This document shows positions 1-8,668 of a DNA stretch of 64,000 nucleotides, piece by piece. The DNA is taken from assembly GCA_030430575.1 (NCBI GenBank), contig JAUIKF010000026.1, positions 1 through 64,000 of the forward strand, written 5' to 3'. A program made the translations under genes and the position numbers. The notes beneath the pieces were generated by a model. That model saw nothing but the letters and a program-made list of their open reading frames with translations, made no database searches and was not told the DNA's origin. The DNA is from Bacteroidia bacterium (lineage in GTDB: Bacteria; Bacteroidota; Bacteroidia; J057). Numbering within the stretch: position 1 is the stretch's first letter; each line of letters opens with the position of its first letter.

Positions 1-93
1 TCTGATCCTCTATCTCTGACGAATAATAACCCATGGCTGCGCTGATATCTTTTTCCTAAAAAATAGCTCCCAAAAAAACAACATAACCTCTTT

Positions 94-960
94 TTGCTAA
101 ATTACGAACTTATTTCGTACACAATCCATACCCATCAAATTCACTATGTAGACGAAGGTCAGGGCCAAGTCCTGCTCTTCAGTCATGCGCCGCTAGGCTC
201 GTCGTTTATGTTTCGGCGGTTTATCCGCCTCCTAAGTCGGTCCTATCGATGCATCGCCTTGGACTATCCAGGATTTGGGCTATCGAGCGATCAGCCTGAC
301 CAAGCTTACAGTATCGTCACGCAGAGCGAAGTGCTCGACCAATTCATTCAGCACCTCCACCTCAAGGATGTGATCGCCCTTGGCCATGATACGGGTGGGC
401 CGTCTCTCTTCAAAGTCGCTGTGGACCATCCCGATTGGTTCAAAGGGCTTATTTTGACCGATACGCTTATTTTTCCCACAACTGATTATCCTAAGATTCA
501 CACCATGTTGAAGATCGTTGGAAGCAGTTTTCTGCAAACGGTGAATGCCTGGACCAATTTTCTCGTGCGACTGACATTCAGCAAAGGCGTGGTGACGAGG
601 AAATTGTTGAAGGAGGAGATTGCACAGTATAGGACGCTCTTCAACACGGGCGCCAAGCGGCGGCGGATCACACAGTTGCTGTATAGCCTGCGTCAGGAGG
701 CAGCGTGTATGCGCCACATCCAACATGGATTTGAGCAGCAGCTCCGCGACAAGCCAGCTTTGCTGATCTATGGAGAAGATGATCCCGTAGCCCAATTGGG
801 TGTACCCGATCGCATTCATGCCATGTTACCAAATTCAGATTTGTATTTCATCAAAAAGGAAGGGCATTTTCCCCATGAAGGGCAGCCTGAAAACATGACT
901 GAGATCATCGATCAGTGGGTGAGGAAACTACAAGTTGTTGAGCGAGCAGAGGTATTGTAA
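94..960 (+). CDS. Alpha/beta hydrolase, haloalkane dehalogenase/epoxide hydrolase-like
   Basis: A 288-residue cytoplasmic alpha/beta-hydrolase, about the usual length. The nucleophile elbow reads GHDTGG near residues 98-103, so the nucleophile is Asp as in dehalogenases and epoxide hydrolases, not Ser. The acid is probably in YGEDDPV (about 227-233) and the histidine in KEGHFPHEG (about 256-264). The Trp that follows the nucleophile in true haloalkane dehalogenases is Thr here, so dehalogenation is doubtful. The start codon is TTG; the fold begins immediately after it and no earlier in-frame start is visible in the window. It converges on a leftward operon and is separated from it by an inverted repeat. 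The substrate cannot be inferred. Confidence 0.85.
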   Translation: MLNYELISYTIHTHQIHYVDEGQGQVLLFSHAPLGSSFMFRRFIRLLSRSYRCIALDYPGFGLSSDQPDQAYSIVTQSEVLDQFIQHLHLKDVIALGHDTGGPSLFKVAVDHPDWFKGLILTDTLIFPTTDYPKIHTMLKIVGSSFLQTVNAWTNFLVRLTFSKGVVTRKLLKEEIAQYRTLFNTGAKRRRITQLLYSLRQEAACMRHIQHGFEQQLRDKPALLIYGEDDPVAQLGVPDRIHAMLPNSDLYFIKKEGHFPHEGQPENMTEIIDQWVRKLQVVERAEVL

Positions 961-1058
961 GGAAAAGTTCAAGTGCAAATTCAAGCTCAAGTTCAACAAG
1001 AAGCAAGATGAAACTTGTACTTGAGTTTGAACTTGAATTTGAGTTTGAACTTCTCTTA
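961..1058. terminator. Imperfect inverted repeat between convergent genes
   Basis: The stretch right after the hydrolase stop contains runs of AAGTTCAAG-type words. After about 18 bases it is followed by their approximate complement (TTGAACTTGAATTTGAG). The two arms, roughly 30 bases each, could form a long imperfect hairpin between two convergent genes. That position suits a bidirectional terminator. There is no clean T-tract, so termination is inferred. Confidence 0.45.
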
Positions 1059-1802
1059 CTCCTCCTCCCTTTTCCCCCGATACCATTTCTCACCAGGAGC
1101 TTCCCGTTCCGCAAATTCCCCATAATCCAGGTTAAAGAGCGCATTGAGAGAAGGGTCTCGTTTCACTACTTCATCTAGCCGCATCAGTTGGGCGTCAGCC
1201 TCATCCCATTCTTCTGCAGTCAGAAAGAGCCATTGCCCCTCGTCATCGTGCTCGACATAGAGGATGGGCTTGCCGTGATCTGTGAAATGTTTGGTGGTGA
1301 CAACCCCAGCGTTGGGCGCTTCGCGAAATTTGAACAGGTGATTTCTGTCGAGGAGGGGTTGTTGGTAGATGAATTTTTCTTCAAAATCCTCCTCCCACGG
1401 AAGGGTATGGTTGCGGTCTCCCCACACGATCTGTAAGGCAGGGAATGGACCTTGATTGAACCAAATCCCATAACCAAAATAGTCTCTCAAGTTATCAGGG
1501 TGGACTTCCAGAAAGTAGGACTTCCCTTTTTCAAAAAAGTCCCGACTCTCCTCATTGGCCTTTAGGAGAAGGCCTGACTTGGCCATCTCGCCGCCAATAT
1601 TCAGGATGGCGTGCAAGGTCTCGGGCATCAGCCCAAAGCAGATCAGCTCGGGATGCTGATAGTTCTTCCATAGGCCAATGGTATAGGCAAAAGAGGGCAG
1701 ATAACTCGTCGCCCGAAATTGGGCGACATGCCAGCCGTATTCGGCGACATTTTGCTTGATTTTGGCTTCGGCGGCGAGATTGTGCTTTTCGTGGTCTGTC
1801 AT
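1056..1802 (-). CDS. DUF4262 family protein
   Basis: A 248-residue protein matching DUF4262. The N-terminal part has the family pattern YGWHVAQF...PSFAYTIGLW...HPELICFGL (about residues 22-58), followed by a mixed alpha/beta region. The C-terminal third is acidic and has a WDEADAQLMRLDEV helix. No catalytic residues are established for the family. Its start lies only 2 bases after the stop of the DUF1801 gene, so the two are almost certainly cotranscribed leftward. The function is unknown. Confidence 0.8.
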   Translation of the reverse strand: MTDHEKHNLAAEAKIKQNVAEYGWHVAQFRATSYLPSFAYTIGLWKNYQHPELICFGLMPETLHAILNIGGEMAKSGLLLKANEESRDFFEKGKSYFLEVHPDNLRDYFGYGIWFNQGPFPALQIVWGDRNHTLPWEEDFEEKFIYQQPLLDRNHLFKFREAPNAGVVTTKHFTDHGKPILYVEHDDEGQWLFLTAEEWDEADAQLMRLDEVVKRDPSLNALFNLDYGEFAEREAPGEKWYRGKREEE

Positions 1803-1804
1803 GT

Positions 1805-2167
1805 TTATTTCCCATCTTGCATCTCAAGCCACACTTTCACAACAGTCTCCAAATCGCCTTTGCGCGCTTCTATTTCTTCCAAGCTCCCAAATTTGGCCAC
1901 ACGGCCTTCCTTTCCGTCTCCTTGCAGGAGGCCCGTGCTGTCTGGGATGGTCGCTCCCTTGTGAAACATCAGGCTCACATGCTTCTTCGCATTCATGAAG
2001 TAAGAGGCCATATTGCCTTTGTACATAAAGGTCGGACTCTTCCACTTGATCGTCTCTTCGATCTCAGGATGGACGGCCAGGATGATCTCCCGCACCCGCT
2101 GAATTTCAGCGTTCATGGGATGCGCCTTTTCGATCAAGTAATTGTCTACAATCGGATTTTTATTCAT
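1805..2167 (-). CDS. DUF1801/YdhG-like small protein
   Basis: A 120-residue single-domain protein with the YdhG/DUF1801 pattern: an N-terminal helix with a REIILAVHPEIEETIKWKSPTF segment (described by position, about residues 26-47), then MYKGNMASYFMNAKKHVSLMF and a C-terminal helix. The fold is related to the CyaY/YjbR group, but no iron or DNA role is proven for this subfamily. It is first in a two-gene unit with DUF4262. Its upstream region is occupied by a four-hairpin repeat element. The family call rests on pattern recognition alone. Confidence 0.75.
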   Translation of the reverse strand: MNKNPIVDNYLIEKAHPMNAEIQRVREIILAVHPEIEETIKWKSPTFMYKGNMASYFMNAKKHVSLMFHKGATIPDSTGLLQGDGKEGRVAKFGSLEEIEARKGDLETVVKVWLEMQDGK

Positions 2168-2211
2168 CGTTGTTGTTGAATTTGAACCATATAGGGTATC
2201 ATGTAAACTAG

Positions 2212-2363
2212 AAAGTAAAAATTGGCCTTTTTCTCCTATTGCGACGGACTAAAGTCCAGTCGCAATAGTTCTTTGTCTGTCATTTTATACTATTGCGACT
2301 GGGTTTCAACCCGTCGCAACAAGGCAAAAGTCCTTAAAAGGACTTTTCGGAGTGGCCTCAACG
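2212..2363 (+). repeat. Four-hairpin dispersed repeat, copy A
   Basis: This is a modular repeat shared with 9475-9614, 35803-35950 and (truncated, reversed) 27001-27078. In order it carries: a degenerate AAAGTCAA/TTGACTTT hairpin; a TTGCGAC...GTCGCAA stem enclosing GGACTAAAGTCC; an ATTGCGAC...GTCGCAA stem enclosing GGGTTTCAACCC; an AAAGTCCTTAAAAGGACTTT hairpin; and a GGAG...GGCCTCAACG tail. The layout is REP/BIME-like. It fills the spacer between a methyltransferase end and the DUF1801 start. Confidence 0.8.
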
Positions 2364-2390
2364 TTTGAACGTTATTGAACACTTTAACCA

Positions 2391-3026
2391 TTAACCTTGC
2401 TTCTTCCCAATCATCACCAAATCCACCACATCTTCCCCATCAGGCATCGGCGATACGATTCGCTTCTCCACTCGTACCTCAAATCCATTTTCCTCCAACA
2501 TGGCCCTCAAATCCTCCGCCTGATAAAAATGCATAAAGATCTCATCGCCCGTACTCCCCTTCTTGAATTGGGAGTTGCTATAATCGTCTTCCATCGTGCT
2601 GAGGTACAACAAGCCACTTGGACGCAAGAGACTAGCTGCGTCGCGGATCAACTGAAGTGTCTCCTCCATCGACAGATAGGGCAAAAAGAAACCACACATG
2701 ATCGCATCAAACTGCTGTTCCAACTGCCCGATGGCCCGGCCATCCATGACTTGGAAGGTGGCCGTGGGGTTGTTGATCCGCGCGAGGTCGATCATGTTGG
2801 GGGCGAGATCGATGCCGAGGACCTGCAGGTCAGGCCGCTTGGTGAGTAAATATTTGGTGATATTGCCTGGGCCACAGGCGATTTCGAGGACGGAAGGATT
2901 GGGCTTCTCAATCTTTTCGCAGAAAAAATCGAAGGTATCGCCGTACAGGGACACGTCCATAAACTTGTCCTGGTAGCCTTGGGCTAGCTTATTGAAGATC
3001 CTGACGGCTTGTTGGTTGTGGTTCAT
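2391..3026 (-). CDS. Class I SAM-dependent methyltransferase
   Basis: A 211-residue soluble methyltransferase of the Methyltransf_11/25 type. Motif I reads EIACGPGNIT (about residues 48-57), the acidic residue after strand 2 is in GIDLAPNM, and the motif after it is FQVMDGRAI. The loop DAIMCGFFLPYLS matches motif IV. A C-terminal strand pair completes the Rossmann fold. The start codon directly abuts the stop of the DUF2625 gene with no gap, so the two are translationally linked. The substrate is not predictable; a small-molecule acceptor is likely from the size. Confidence 0.85.
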   Translation of the reverse strand: MNHNQQAVRIFNKLAQGYQDKFMDVSLYGDTFDFFCEKIEKPNPSVLEIACGPGNITKYLLTKRPDLQVLGIDLAPNMIDLARINNPTATFQVMDGRAIGQLEQQFDAIMCGFFLPYLSMEETLQLIRDAASLLRPSGLLYLSTMEDDYSNSQFKKGSTGDEIFMHFYQAEDLRAMLEENGFEVRVEKRIVSPMPDGEDVVDLVMIGKKQG

Positions 3027-3776
3027 TTACTTGTCTTTAACTTGATCAAATAATTGTTTTCTCACCTCCTGACATAAGGTCCACAATTCTTCTATTGGCA
3101 CATCTTTCTTGTTTAGTGCTTCAAGGTCTTCATATTCTGTCCAAAGGAAGGGATAAAAAGACATTCCCCTATCGGCTCCCATTTCTTTGACCTCTTTTTC
3201 CCAATTTTTCCACCTCAATCCTTCATAAAACTGCGCCAAGTCTCCTGTGAATGTCCAATAGATAAAATCTGAATAGCCTATTTCGAGCGATTCCCAGGCT
3301 AAATTATCTGGCGACAGATAATAGATATTCCCCAAATCCTCTCCAAACGCGCCGCCGTTTAAAGCAAAAAAGCCTCCAATCGCATCATCAGCGATTAGAA
3401 GAAATGGAGGTCGTTCTCCGAATTCCCCGAATGCTTTTCCCTTATTCCATTCAGGCAAACCTCTGGTCATCTTTTCACTACCTGATCCCAGAATTCTGAT
3501 CCATCCATGGTCTACTAAAATTCCACCTGTCTCATAAATAATGCCCCCCATAGGCGACCTGGTGGTTACCTGTGTCTGGACCAAGGCAGTCCTTGCCCGC
3601 GCAGTGTCTCTCGGCAGCACTTCAATCTCGTTGGTAGCTTCTTTCATCCATTCCAGGACCAACTCCCATCCTGGCTCATCGGTGTTGATTAATTCATCTA
3701 GGGAACGCATATCTTGTTTCTGACAAAATCCGAGTTGGAGGTAAAGGAGGAAGGATAATAGGGGAATGTATTTCAT
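3027..3776 (-). CDS. Exported DUF2625 family protein
   Basis: 249 residues with an N-terminal signal peptide (MKYIPLLSFLLYLQLGFCQ) followed by a DUF2625-like domain. Recognisable elements are GGILVDHGWIRILGSGS, the FLLIADDAIGGFFALNGG segment (about residues 126-143) and YSDFIYWTFTGDLAQFYEG. These resemble the SUKH/SMI1-like phrase 'ADD..GG.FA.NGG', so a structural link to immunity or inhibitor proteins is conceivable but not shown. It immediately precedes the methyltransferase. The biochemical role is unknown. The cysteine near the signal end (FCQ) is not a good lipobox. Confidence 0.75.
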   Translation of the reverse strand: MKYIPLLSFLLYLQLGFCQKQDMRSLDELINTDEPGWELVLEWMKEATNEIEVLPRDTARARTALVQTQVTTRSPMGGIIYETGGILVDHGWIRILGSGSEKMTRGLPEWNKGKAFGEFGERPPFLLIADDAIGGFFALNGGAFGEDLGNIYYLSPDNLAWESLEIGYSDFIYWTFTGDLAQFYEGLRWKNWEKEVKEMGADRGMSFYPFLWTEYEDLEALNKKDVPIEELWTLCQEVRKQLFDQVKDK

Positions 3777-3824
3777 TTGCTTGATATTGATGGGCTAAAA
3801 ATAAGGCGAGCTTTAGGAGAAATA

Positions 3825-4496
3825 TTACCAACTATTTGCTTTTTTCATCAGACGTTCTATTTCCTCAATCACCACAATTCTATTTCGTTCAACTGAGAAA
3901 TCGAGTGATTGATATTGGCCTTTTAGGGCTAAAATATCATGAGGTTTTATGCCCGTCAATTTTCTGATTGCCGGCAGATTCCAATTTCCCGCCTCCATTT
4001 CGCTTAATACCTCACTCAACCCGTTTCTGGTATTTTCTTTCCGCTCCAATTCCCCCAGCATTCCCCAAGATACCATTTGTACTTTGTAATCTTTTTTGGA
4101 AATCATGAATCTAGGTGCACCGCCAAATACCTCCATTTCACTTGCTTCCATAGGTCGTTTGGGTACCACCTCAAAGTCAATATACCAATGAGCAAAGTAC
4201 TCCTTAAGGTCATCATCAAAGCTATATTCATAATCTGGGTGAAAAGGCTTTTCTCGATTGAGCTTGTCAATATATGCCTTGGCTATGGCGATGACTTCTG
4301 CCTTTTCCACATACACCGATTCCCCCCCATCCCAATAACACTTCTCACACCGCCCCTCCACAAAATGATGTTCACAGTTTTCGTAGCCATAGAGATGGTG
4401 TGCACATTCAGGGCAGATTGCGGCCATTTTTGAGGTGTGAGCAAAATAAAGACTTCGGCACTCGTCGCAGGTCTTGGTTGTTTGTTCTTTAGGCAA
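3825..4496 (-). CDS. Zinc-ribbon protein with YrhB/Imm35-like middle, unknown function
   Basis: A 223-residue protein with a Cys-rich head: CDEC (residues 10-13), CPEC (28-31) and CEHH...CEKC (41-53), likely binding one or two zinc ions. The middle part (about 67-145), with AIAKAYIDKLN, IDFEVVP and GGAPRFMISKKDYKV, resembles YrhB/Imm35-like immunity domains. The C-terminal third is helical. It lies 14 bases after the next upstream gene, so they share a transcript. An immunity or inhibitor role is only a guess, since no toxin gene is adjacent. Confidence 0.6.
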   Translation of the reverse strand: MPKEQTTKTCDECRSLYFAHTSKMAAICPECAHHLYGYENCEHHFVEGRCEKCYWDGGESVYVEKAEVIAIAKAYIDKLNREKPFHPDYEYSFDDDLKEYFAHWYIDFEVVPKRPMEASEMEVFGGAPRFMISKKDYKVQMVSWGMLGELERKENTRNGLSEVLSEMEAGNWNLPAIRKLTGIKPHDILALKGQYQSLDFSVERNRIVVIEEIERLMKKANSW

Positions 4497-4510
4497 AATG
4501 ATCCATTACA

Positions 4511-4999
4511 TTAACTCACTTCTCTTTCTAAATTTTTGTCTAGCATAAATTTAGTTGGCGTAATCAAAAGCGTGGCATCAGGATCATTCCCATTAGAACC
4601 ATTTATCACAGCTTTTGCTTTAATGGAAGCAATGACCCAGTTTTCCTTAACTTCTATCAGTTCAATTTCTATCTTTTCAATTGAGTCATGTGCAAAATAA
4701 TAGAAATTGGAGAGGTATATTTCTCGCTCATAATCATAGCCTTCCTTTTGGCTAATGATTCGCCCATTATACAATTCAAGCGCATCAAGGGGTAAAATGG
4801 CGGCGGCTTCAAAGTGTGGACGTGTATCTACTACCTCTTCCAATTCTTCAGACCGCTTGAGGGCACCATTTGTAATGAAACTGACAAGGAATTCCCATTT
4901 TTCATCATCTGGTTTGGACAAATTATATTTAGCCTCTGCAATGCTAAATTGCTCCTCTCCAAATTCATCGTGATTAATAATGAGCAGGTTTTCTTTCAT
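4511..4999 (-). CDS. Hypothetical protein
   Basis: 162 residues, soluble and acidic, with no signal peptide and no recognised domain. The C-terminal half (SIEKIEIELIEVKENWVIASIKAKA, described by position about 104-128) looks like a beta-rich sheet. It sits between the secreted cyclophilin upstream and the zinc-ribbon gene downstream, all leftward and closely spaced. Co-transcription with the zinc-ribbon gene is likely from the 14-base gap. No function is proposed. Confidence 0.6.
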   Translation of the reverse strand: MKENLLIINHDEFGEEQFSIAEAKYNLSKPDDEKWEFLVSFITNGALKRSEELEEVVDTRPHFEAAAILPLDALELYNGRIISQKEGYDYEREIYLSNFYYFAHDSIEKIEIELIEVKENWVIASIKAKAVINGSNGNDPDATLLITPTKFMLDKNLEREVS

Positions 5000-5021
5000 G
5001 CTATATGACCTTTATTATTCC

Positions 5022-5849
5022 TCACCTTACCACTACCTGCGTCCGATAGAAAGTATTGCCCTCATTCACCAACAGAAAATAAACCCCCGCAGGCAAAGCC
5101 CTTTCCCTCAATTCCGAAAACGGAAGCTGATTCAGGCCTCGTACAAGCTGTGCCTCCTGGGAAGCCATCTGACGCCCTAGCTGGTCATAGAGAGAAATGG
5201 ACACCGTCTTGGCGCGGTCCGCCGTGATGGCAATCAGGCTACGCGGCGTGAGTGGATTGGGGTAGACTTGTATGTCCATGGCTTCGCCAAGGCTAGGCAA
5301 ACCCGTCGAAAACGGCGAATAGGTCACGCGTACACTGTCCATGACCACCGGAACGATGGGCCGATCATTAGCGTCGGTAGCCACGCGCCCGATGGCCTTC
5401 ACCGTGTCCCAGTTGGCGACGACAATGCCAAATACAGCGTGCCCGTTGATGGCGGGATTGGTGTAGTCGAGTCGTGTATTGTCGACGAGGTTGAAGAAAA
5501 ACTGGCTGCTGCCAGAGTGTGGCTGGCCCGTATTGGCCATGGATATCGTCATCTCCACATTGCTCATCCGTGGATCAAATTCGTCCATGATCAAGTGATT
5601 TGGACCGCCGGCTCCTGTGCCCGTAGGGTCACCGCCCTGAACTACAAAGCCATCGATGATGCGGTGAAAGATCACGCCGTCGTAGTAGCGGATATTGGTC
5701 AGGCGAATGAAATTGCCTGTGGTATGTGGCACAATGGTATCGGCCATTTCCACTTCAAAATCTCCCATCGTTGTATAGAAGGTAACGATTGTCTGACCTT
5801 GGAGAGAAGTAAGGGAAAGGAGGAGGAAGAGGGTAAAGAAATGTTTCAT
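5022..5849 (-). CDS. Secreted cyclophilin-type peptidyl-prolyl isomerase with T9SS sorting domain
   Basis: 275 residues in three parts. There is a signal peptide (about 1-18, ending LQGQ). Next is a cyclophilin domain (about 19-175) with the core phrases FHRIIDGFVVQGGDPTGTG and SGSSQFFFNLVDN. In the second, the catalytic-site Arg/Phe/Gln residues of the fold are visible. Last is a T9SS type A sorting domain (about 190-275) with YPNPL, GRQMASQEAQL and PAGVYFLLVNEG. It would act in the outer layer or outside the cell, assisting proline isomerisation in exported proteins. Most bacterial cyclophilins are periplasmic or cytoplasmic, so the T9SS tail is the notable part. Leader words of the TGATAGAATGAG type lie just upstream. 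Confidence 0.9.
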   Translation of the reverse strand: MKHFFTLFLLLSLTSLQGQTIVTFYTTMGDFEVEMADTIVPHTTGNFIRLTNIRYYDGVIFHRIIDGFVVQGGDPTGTGAGGPNHLIMDEFDPRMSNVEMTISMANTGQPHSGSSQFFFNLVDNTRLDYTNPAINGHAVFGIVVANWDTVKAIGRVATDANDRPIVPVVMDSVRVTYSPFSTGLPSLGEAMDIQVYPNPLTPRSLIAITADRAKTVSISLYDQLGRQMASQEAQLVRGLNQLPFSELRERALPAGVYFLLVNEGNTFYRTQVVVR

Positions 5850-5889
5850 AAGAGAATCAATGATAGAATGAGTGGATGAGAGAATGAGA

Positions 5890-5983
5890 GAATTGAAAAG
5901 GGAAAAGAGACCGCTTCGCTAAGGGAAAAGAGACAGGACTTTCTTCCTCTCTGTTCTCTATTCCCTATTCTCTTTTCTTAAAA
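5890..5983. repeat. Purine-rich inverted repeat with GAGACCGCTTCGCT core
   Basis: A purine-rich left arm (GAAAAGGGAAAAGAGACCGC) is followed by a pyrimidine-rich right arm (CTCTGTTCTCTATTCCCTA). The arms are partly complementary. Related copies sit at 23694-23792 and 36838-36954 and share the AGACCGCTTTGCTAAGAG word. This copy fills the gap between the cyclophilin start and the mutS2 end. Confidence 0.55.
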
Positions 5984-6009
5984 CATAGAACCTAAAACTT
6001 AGAACTTGA

Positions 6010-8433
6010 TTACGCTTTGAGCTCCACCACCGTCCAGCCCGCACCGCCAGCCTCGATGGTCTCGTCTCGTAATTGCTTAACGGGATCAAGGCCGCTAAGG
6101 TAATTGCGAATGCTTTCGCGCAGGATGCCAGTGCCTTTGCCGTGGAGGATGCGGATAAAGGGGAGGTTGTTGAGCAGGGCTTCATCTACGAGCTTTTCCA
6201 CTTCCACCAATGCCTCCTCTGCCCGCATGCCCATCACGTCTAGTTCTGTCCGTGTCTGGCCGATTCGCCGTTTGATGCCTGTGCCTTTATTGCGGGTTTT
6301 CTCTGCTTGGGGTGGGCGAATTTTGGTAAGTTGGGCCAATTTGACCGTCAGTTTAAGTTCACCTACTTCTACGACAGCGCGCTTGCCCTGAAGTTCGACG
6401 AGCTTGCCGTGGGAGGCAGAGTTTTTGAGTTTGACAAAATCGCCTTCAACTGGCGTCTCGTCTGGCAATAGTTCAATTGGAGAAGGCTTGGCCATCGCTT
6501 TGCGCTTTTTCCCTTTTCGGGAAAGGGTGAGCGTAGCGCCTTCTTCCACCTCCACCACTTCTGGCGAAGCCGCCGCCAATTCCTTGCGCAGTTTCTTGGT
6601 GAGTTCCTTTTCCGCTTGGGTTTCTTTGATCTGGCGGATCGTCTGCTCAATGCGCTTATTGGCGTCTTTGATGAGCTGCTTCGCCTCTATCTGTGCTTCG
6701 CGAATGATGAGTTTGCGGTTCTGGGTCAGTTCTTTTTGTAAAGCCTCATTTTTTGTCACCAAATCAGTCAGGCGCGCTTCTTTTGTCTGGTTTTCCGTGA
6801 CCAAATGTTCCAGTTCGCTGTTTTTCTCCTCTAGCTGGCGCAGCAACTGCTCAGAGGTCAATTGGCGCTTGCCGAGCTTCTTGCGCGCATTGCGCAAGAT
6901 AGTGTAATGAACGCCCACCTTCTTGGCGATCTCAAAGGCGTAACTACGCCCAGGAAGCCCTTCCACCAAGCGGAAAGTGGGTTTCAGCCCTTTGGTATCA
7001 AACTGCATCGCTGCATTGGTGATGCCGTCAGAGGTCTCCGCATAGTCTTTGATATTGCCATAATGCGTCGTGATGATGCCATAGGCCCCTTGGCGCACAA
7101 AGCGGTGAAGGAATGCTTCTGCGATGGCGCCGCCCAGTTTGGGGTCGGTCCCCGTCCCAAATTCATCAATGAGGAACAGCGACTCGCTATTCATATTGTC
7201 CCCCATAATGCGCATTTGCGCCAAGTGGGAGGTATAGGTACTCAGGTCACTTTCGATAGATTGCTCATCGCCAATATCCAAAAACAGGCTGTCAAATAGC
7301 CGAAACTCCGACCGTGCATCCACGGGCACCAGCATGCCACATTGTAGCATGAGTTGAAGTAAGCCAATCGTCTTGAGCGAGACCGATTTGCCCCCGGCGT
7401 TGGGACCAGAGATGACGATGATGCGCTGCTCCTCATTGAATCCCACATCTAGCGGGATGACGTTGATCTTTTCCGTTTTGGCTTTCAGCACCAGCAAGGG
7501 GTAATAGGCTTCCCGCAAATTGAAGCGCTTCGCTTCCGGATTAACCACGGGCAATACCGCATCTATGTCCACGGCCAGTCGTGCACGGGCTCGCAAGAAG
7601 TCCAGTTGGACCATGACATGGGTGAATGCTTGGAGCGGTTCCAGGTGTTCCGCTATTTTGCCCGAAATCTCCTGCAAGATGCGGATGATCTCGTTTTGCT
7701 CGCCTATTTGCAACTCACGCAGGCGATTGTTCATAGGCAGTGACTCTGCAGGTTCCACAAAGACGGTATTCCCGGAAGAGGATACATCTTGCACAAATCC
7801 CGCGATGCGGCCTTTCGCATCCGTCTTCACAGGGATGACCAGTCTGTCGTTTCGGATGGTGATCTCCGAGGCTTCAGACCAGCGGTTTTCGTTGGCCTTG
7901 CGCAAGATGCGTTGGAGTAGACCGCGCAGCTCGCCAGAGACCCTTCGGATCTCATGTCGGATGCGACTGAGTTCGTGGGAAGCATCGTCGCGCAAGTTCC
8001 CTGCGGGATCTATGACCCGCTTGATCGCAGTGATCAAGGATTTCTGAAAAGCGTCGGGCAGGATGAGGCTATAGAGCAATGGGAATTTTTCCCTTCGGGT
8101 ATGCATGTAAGCACGTACTTGCTCAGCGGTCTGCAACCAGCCCAGCAAGGTGCGTAGCTCTTCGAGGCGTAGCCAGTTGCCTTCTAAGGTCAATTTCTGC
8201 AAGGCAGCACCTACCGATGGCAGGCGATCCAATGGAAAGGGATCATCAAAAAGGAGAATTTCACGAAATTCATTGACTTTTTGTAGCTCGTCTAGCAAGG
8301 TAGGCGTGTGCGTAATAGGGCGCAATTCGCGCGCTTGCTCGCGGGCCTCTTCACTCAAGCAACGCCGGGCCAATTCTTCCAGCATCACATTAAATCCAAG
8401 CTTCTCGTAGGTATGGGCGTTATAAGTCTTCAA
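6010..8433 (-). CDS. mutS2: Endonuclease MutS2
   Basis: 807 residues, full length for MutS2. An N-terminal clamp/lever region leads to the ATPase with Walker A GPNAGGKS (about 343-350) and Walker B SLFLIDEFGTGTDP (about 417-430). A long charged coiled coil follows (about 510-640), then a KOW-like linker. The C-terminal Smr nuclease domain (about 728-807) carries ELDVMGMR and HGKGTG. In the family the protein suppresses recombination and acts on branched DNA or stalled ribosomes; it lacks the mismatch-recognition domain of MutS1. The start is TTG. It is transcribed alone leftward, and its upstream region holds a 100-bp structured repeat. Confidence 0.95.
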   Translation of the reverse strand: MKTYNAHTYEKLGFNVMLEELARRCLSEEAREQARELRPITHTPTLLDELQKVNEFREILLFDDPFPLDRLPSVGAALQKLTLEGNWLRLEELRTLLGWLQTAEQVRAYMHTRREKFPLLYSLILPDAFQKSLITAIKRVIDPAGNLRDDASHELSRIRHEIRRVSGELRGLLQRILRKANENRWSEASEITIRNDRLVIPVKTDAKGRIAGFVQDVSSSGNTVFVEPAESLPMNNRLRELQIGEQNEIIRILQEISGKIAEHLEPLQAFTHVMVQLDFLRARARLAVDIDAVLPVVNPEAKRFNLREAYYPLLVLKAKTEKINVIPLDVGFNEEQRIIVISGPNAGGKSVSLKTIGLLQLMLQCGMLVPVDARSEFRLFDSLFLDIGDEQSIESDLSTYTSHLAQMRIMGDNMNSESLFLIDEFGTGTDPKLGGAIAEAFLHRFVRQGAYGIITTHYGNIKDYAETSDGITNAAMQFDTKGLKPTFRLVEGLPGRSYAFEIAKKVGVHYTILRNARKKLGKRQLTSEQLLRQLEEKNSELEHLVTENQTKEARLTDLVTKNEALQKELTQNRKLIIREAQIEAKQLIKDANKRIEQTIRQIKETQAEKELTKKLRKELAAASPEVVEVEEGATLTLSRKGKKRKAMAKPSPIELLPDETPVEGDFVKLKNSASHGKLVELQGKRAVVEVGELKLTVKLAQLTKIRPPQAEKTRNKGTGIKRRIGQTRTELDVMGMRAEEALVEVEKLVDEALLNNLPFIRILHGKGTGILRESIRNYLSGLDPVKQLRDETIEAGGAGWTVVELKA

Positions 8434-8502
8434 CTGTCTGGGCGTATTTTTTAGGGTTTTAGATTATTCTACCTAGTCTATCTGAGGTGATATTCCTATA
8501 CT

Positions 8503-8602
8503 TGTGCGGCTGGGGTGAAGCGAGCGTGCGCGGACGGCTAGCAGGGCTGGCCTTGGTTGGCTCGCTTCGATTTTTTGGTTACTTTTTTCTAAAAAAAGTA
8601 AC
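8503..8602 (+). repeat. 100-bp structured element, copy 1
   Basis: This copy and the one at 9691-9790 are both exactly 100 bp and differ at 11 positions. A 9-bp stem (GAAGCGAGC with GCTCGCTTC) closes a loop of about 34 bases. It is followed by ATTTTTT and then a second hairpin (GTTACTTTTTT/AAAAAAAGTAAC). The two stem positions that differ between copies change in pairs (G-C to A-T and A-T to G-C), so base pairing is preserved. It lies 66 bases before the neuA-like start, in the same orientation as in copy 2. Confidence 0.75.
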
Positions 8603-8668
8603 AACACAGTGAGAAATCCTAACTTCAAAATTCTTGTTTCAAGACAAAATTAAATTAAAGATAGCAAC

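Noticed and set aside
5268-5879. 203-codon rightward frame opposite the cyclophilin gene
   Set aside because: It is antisense to a gene with clear domain motifs; its composition is atypical and it has no recognisable domain.
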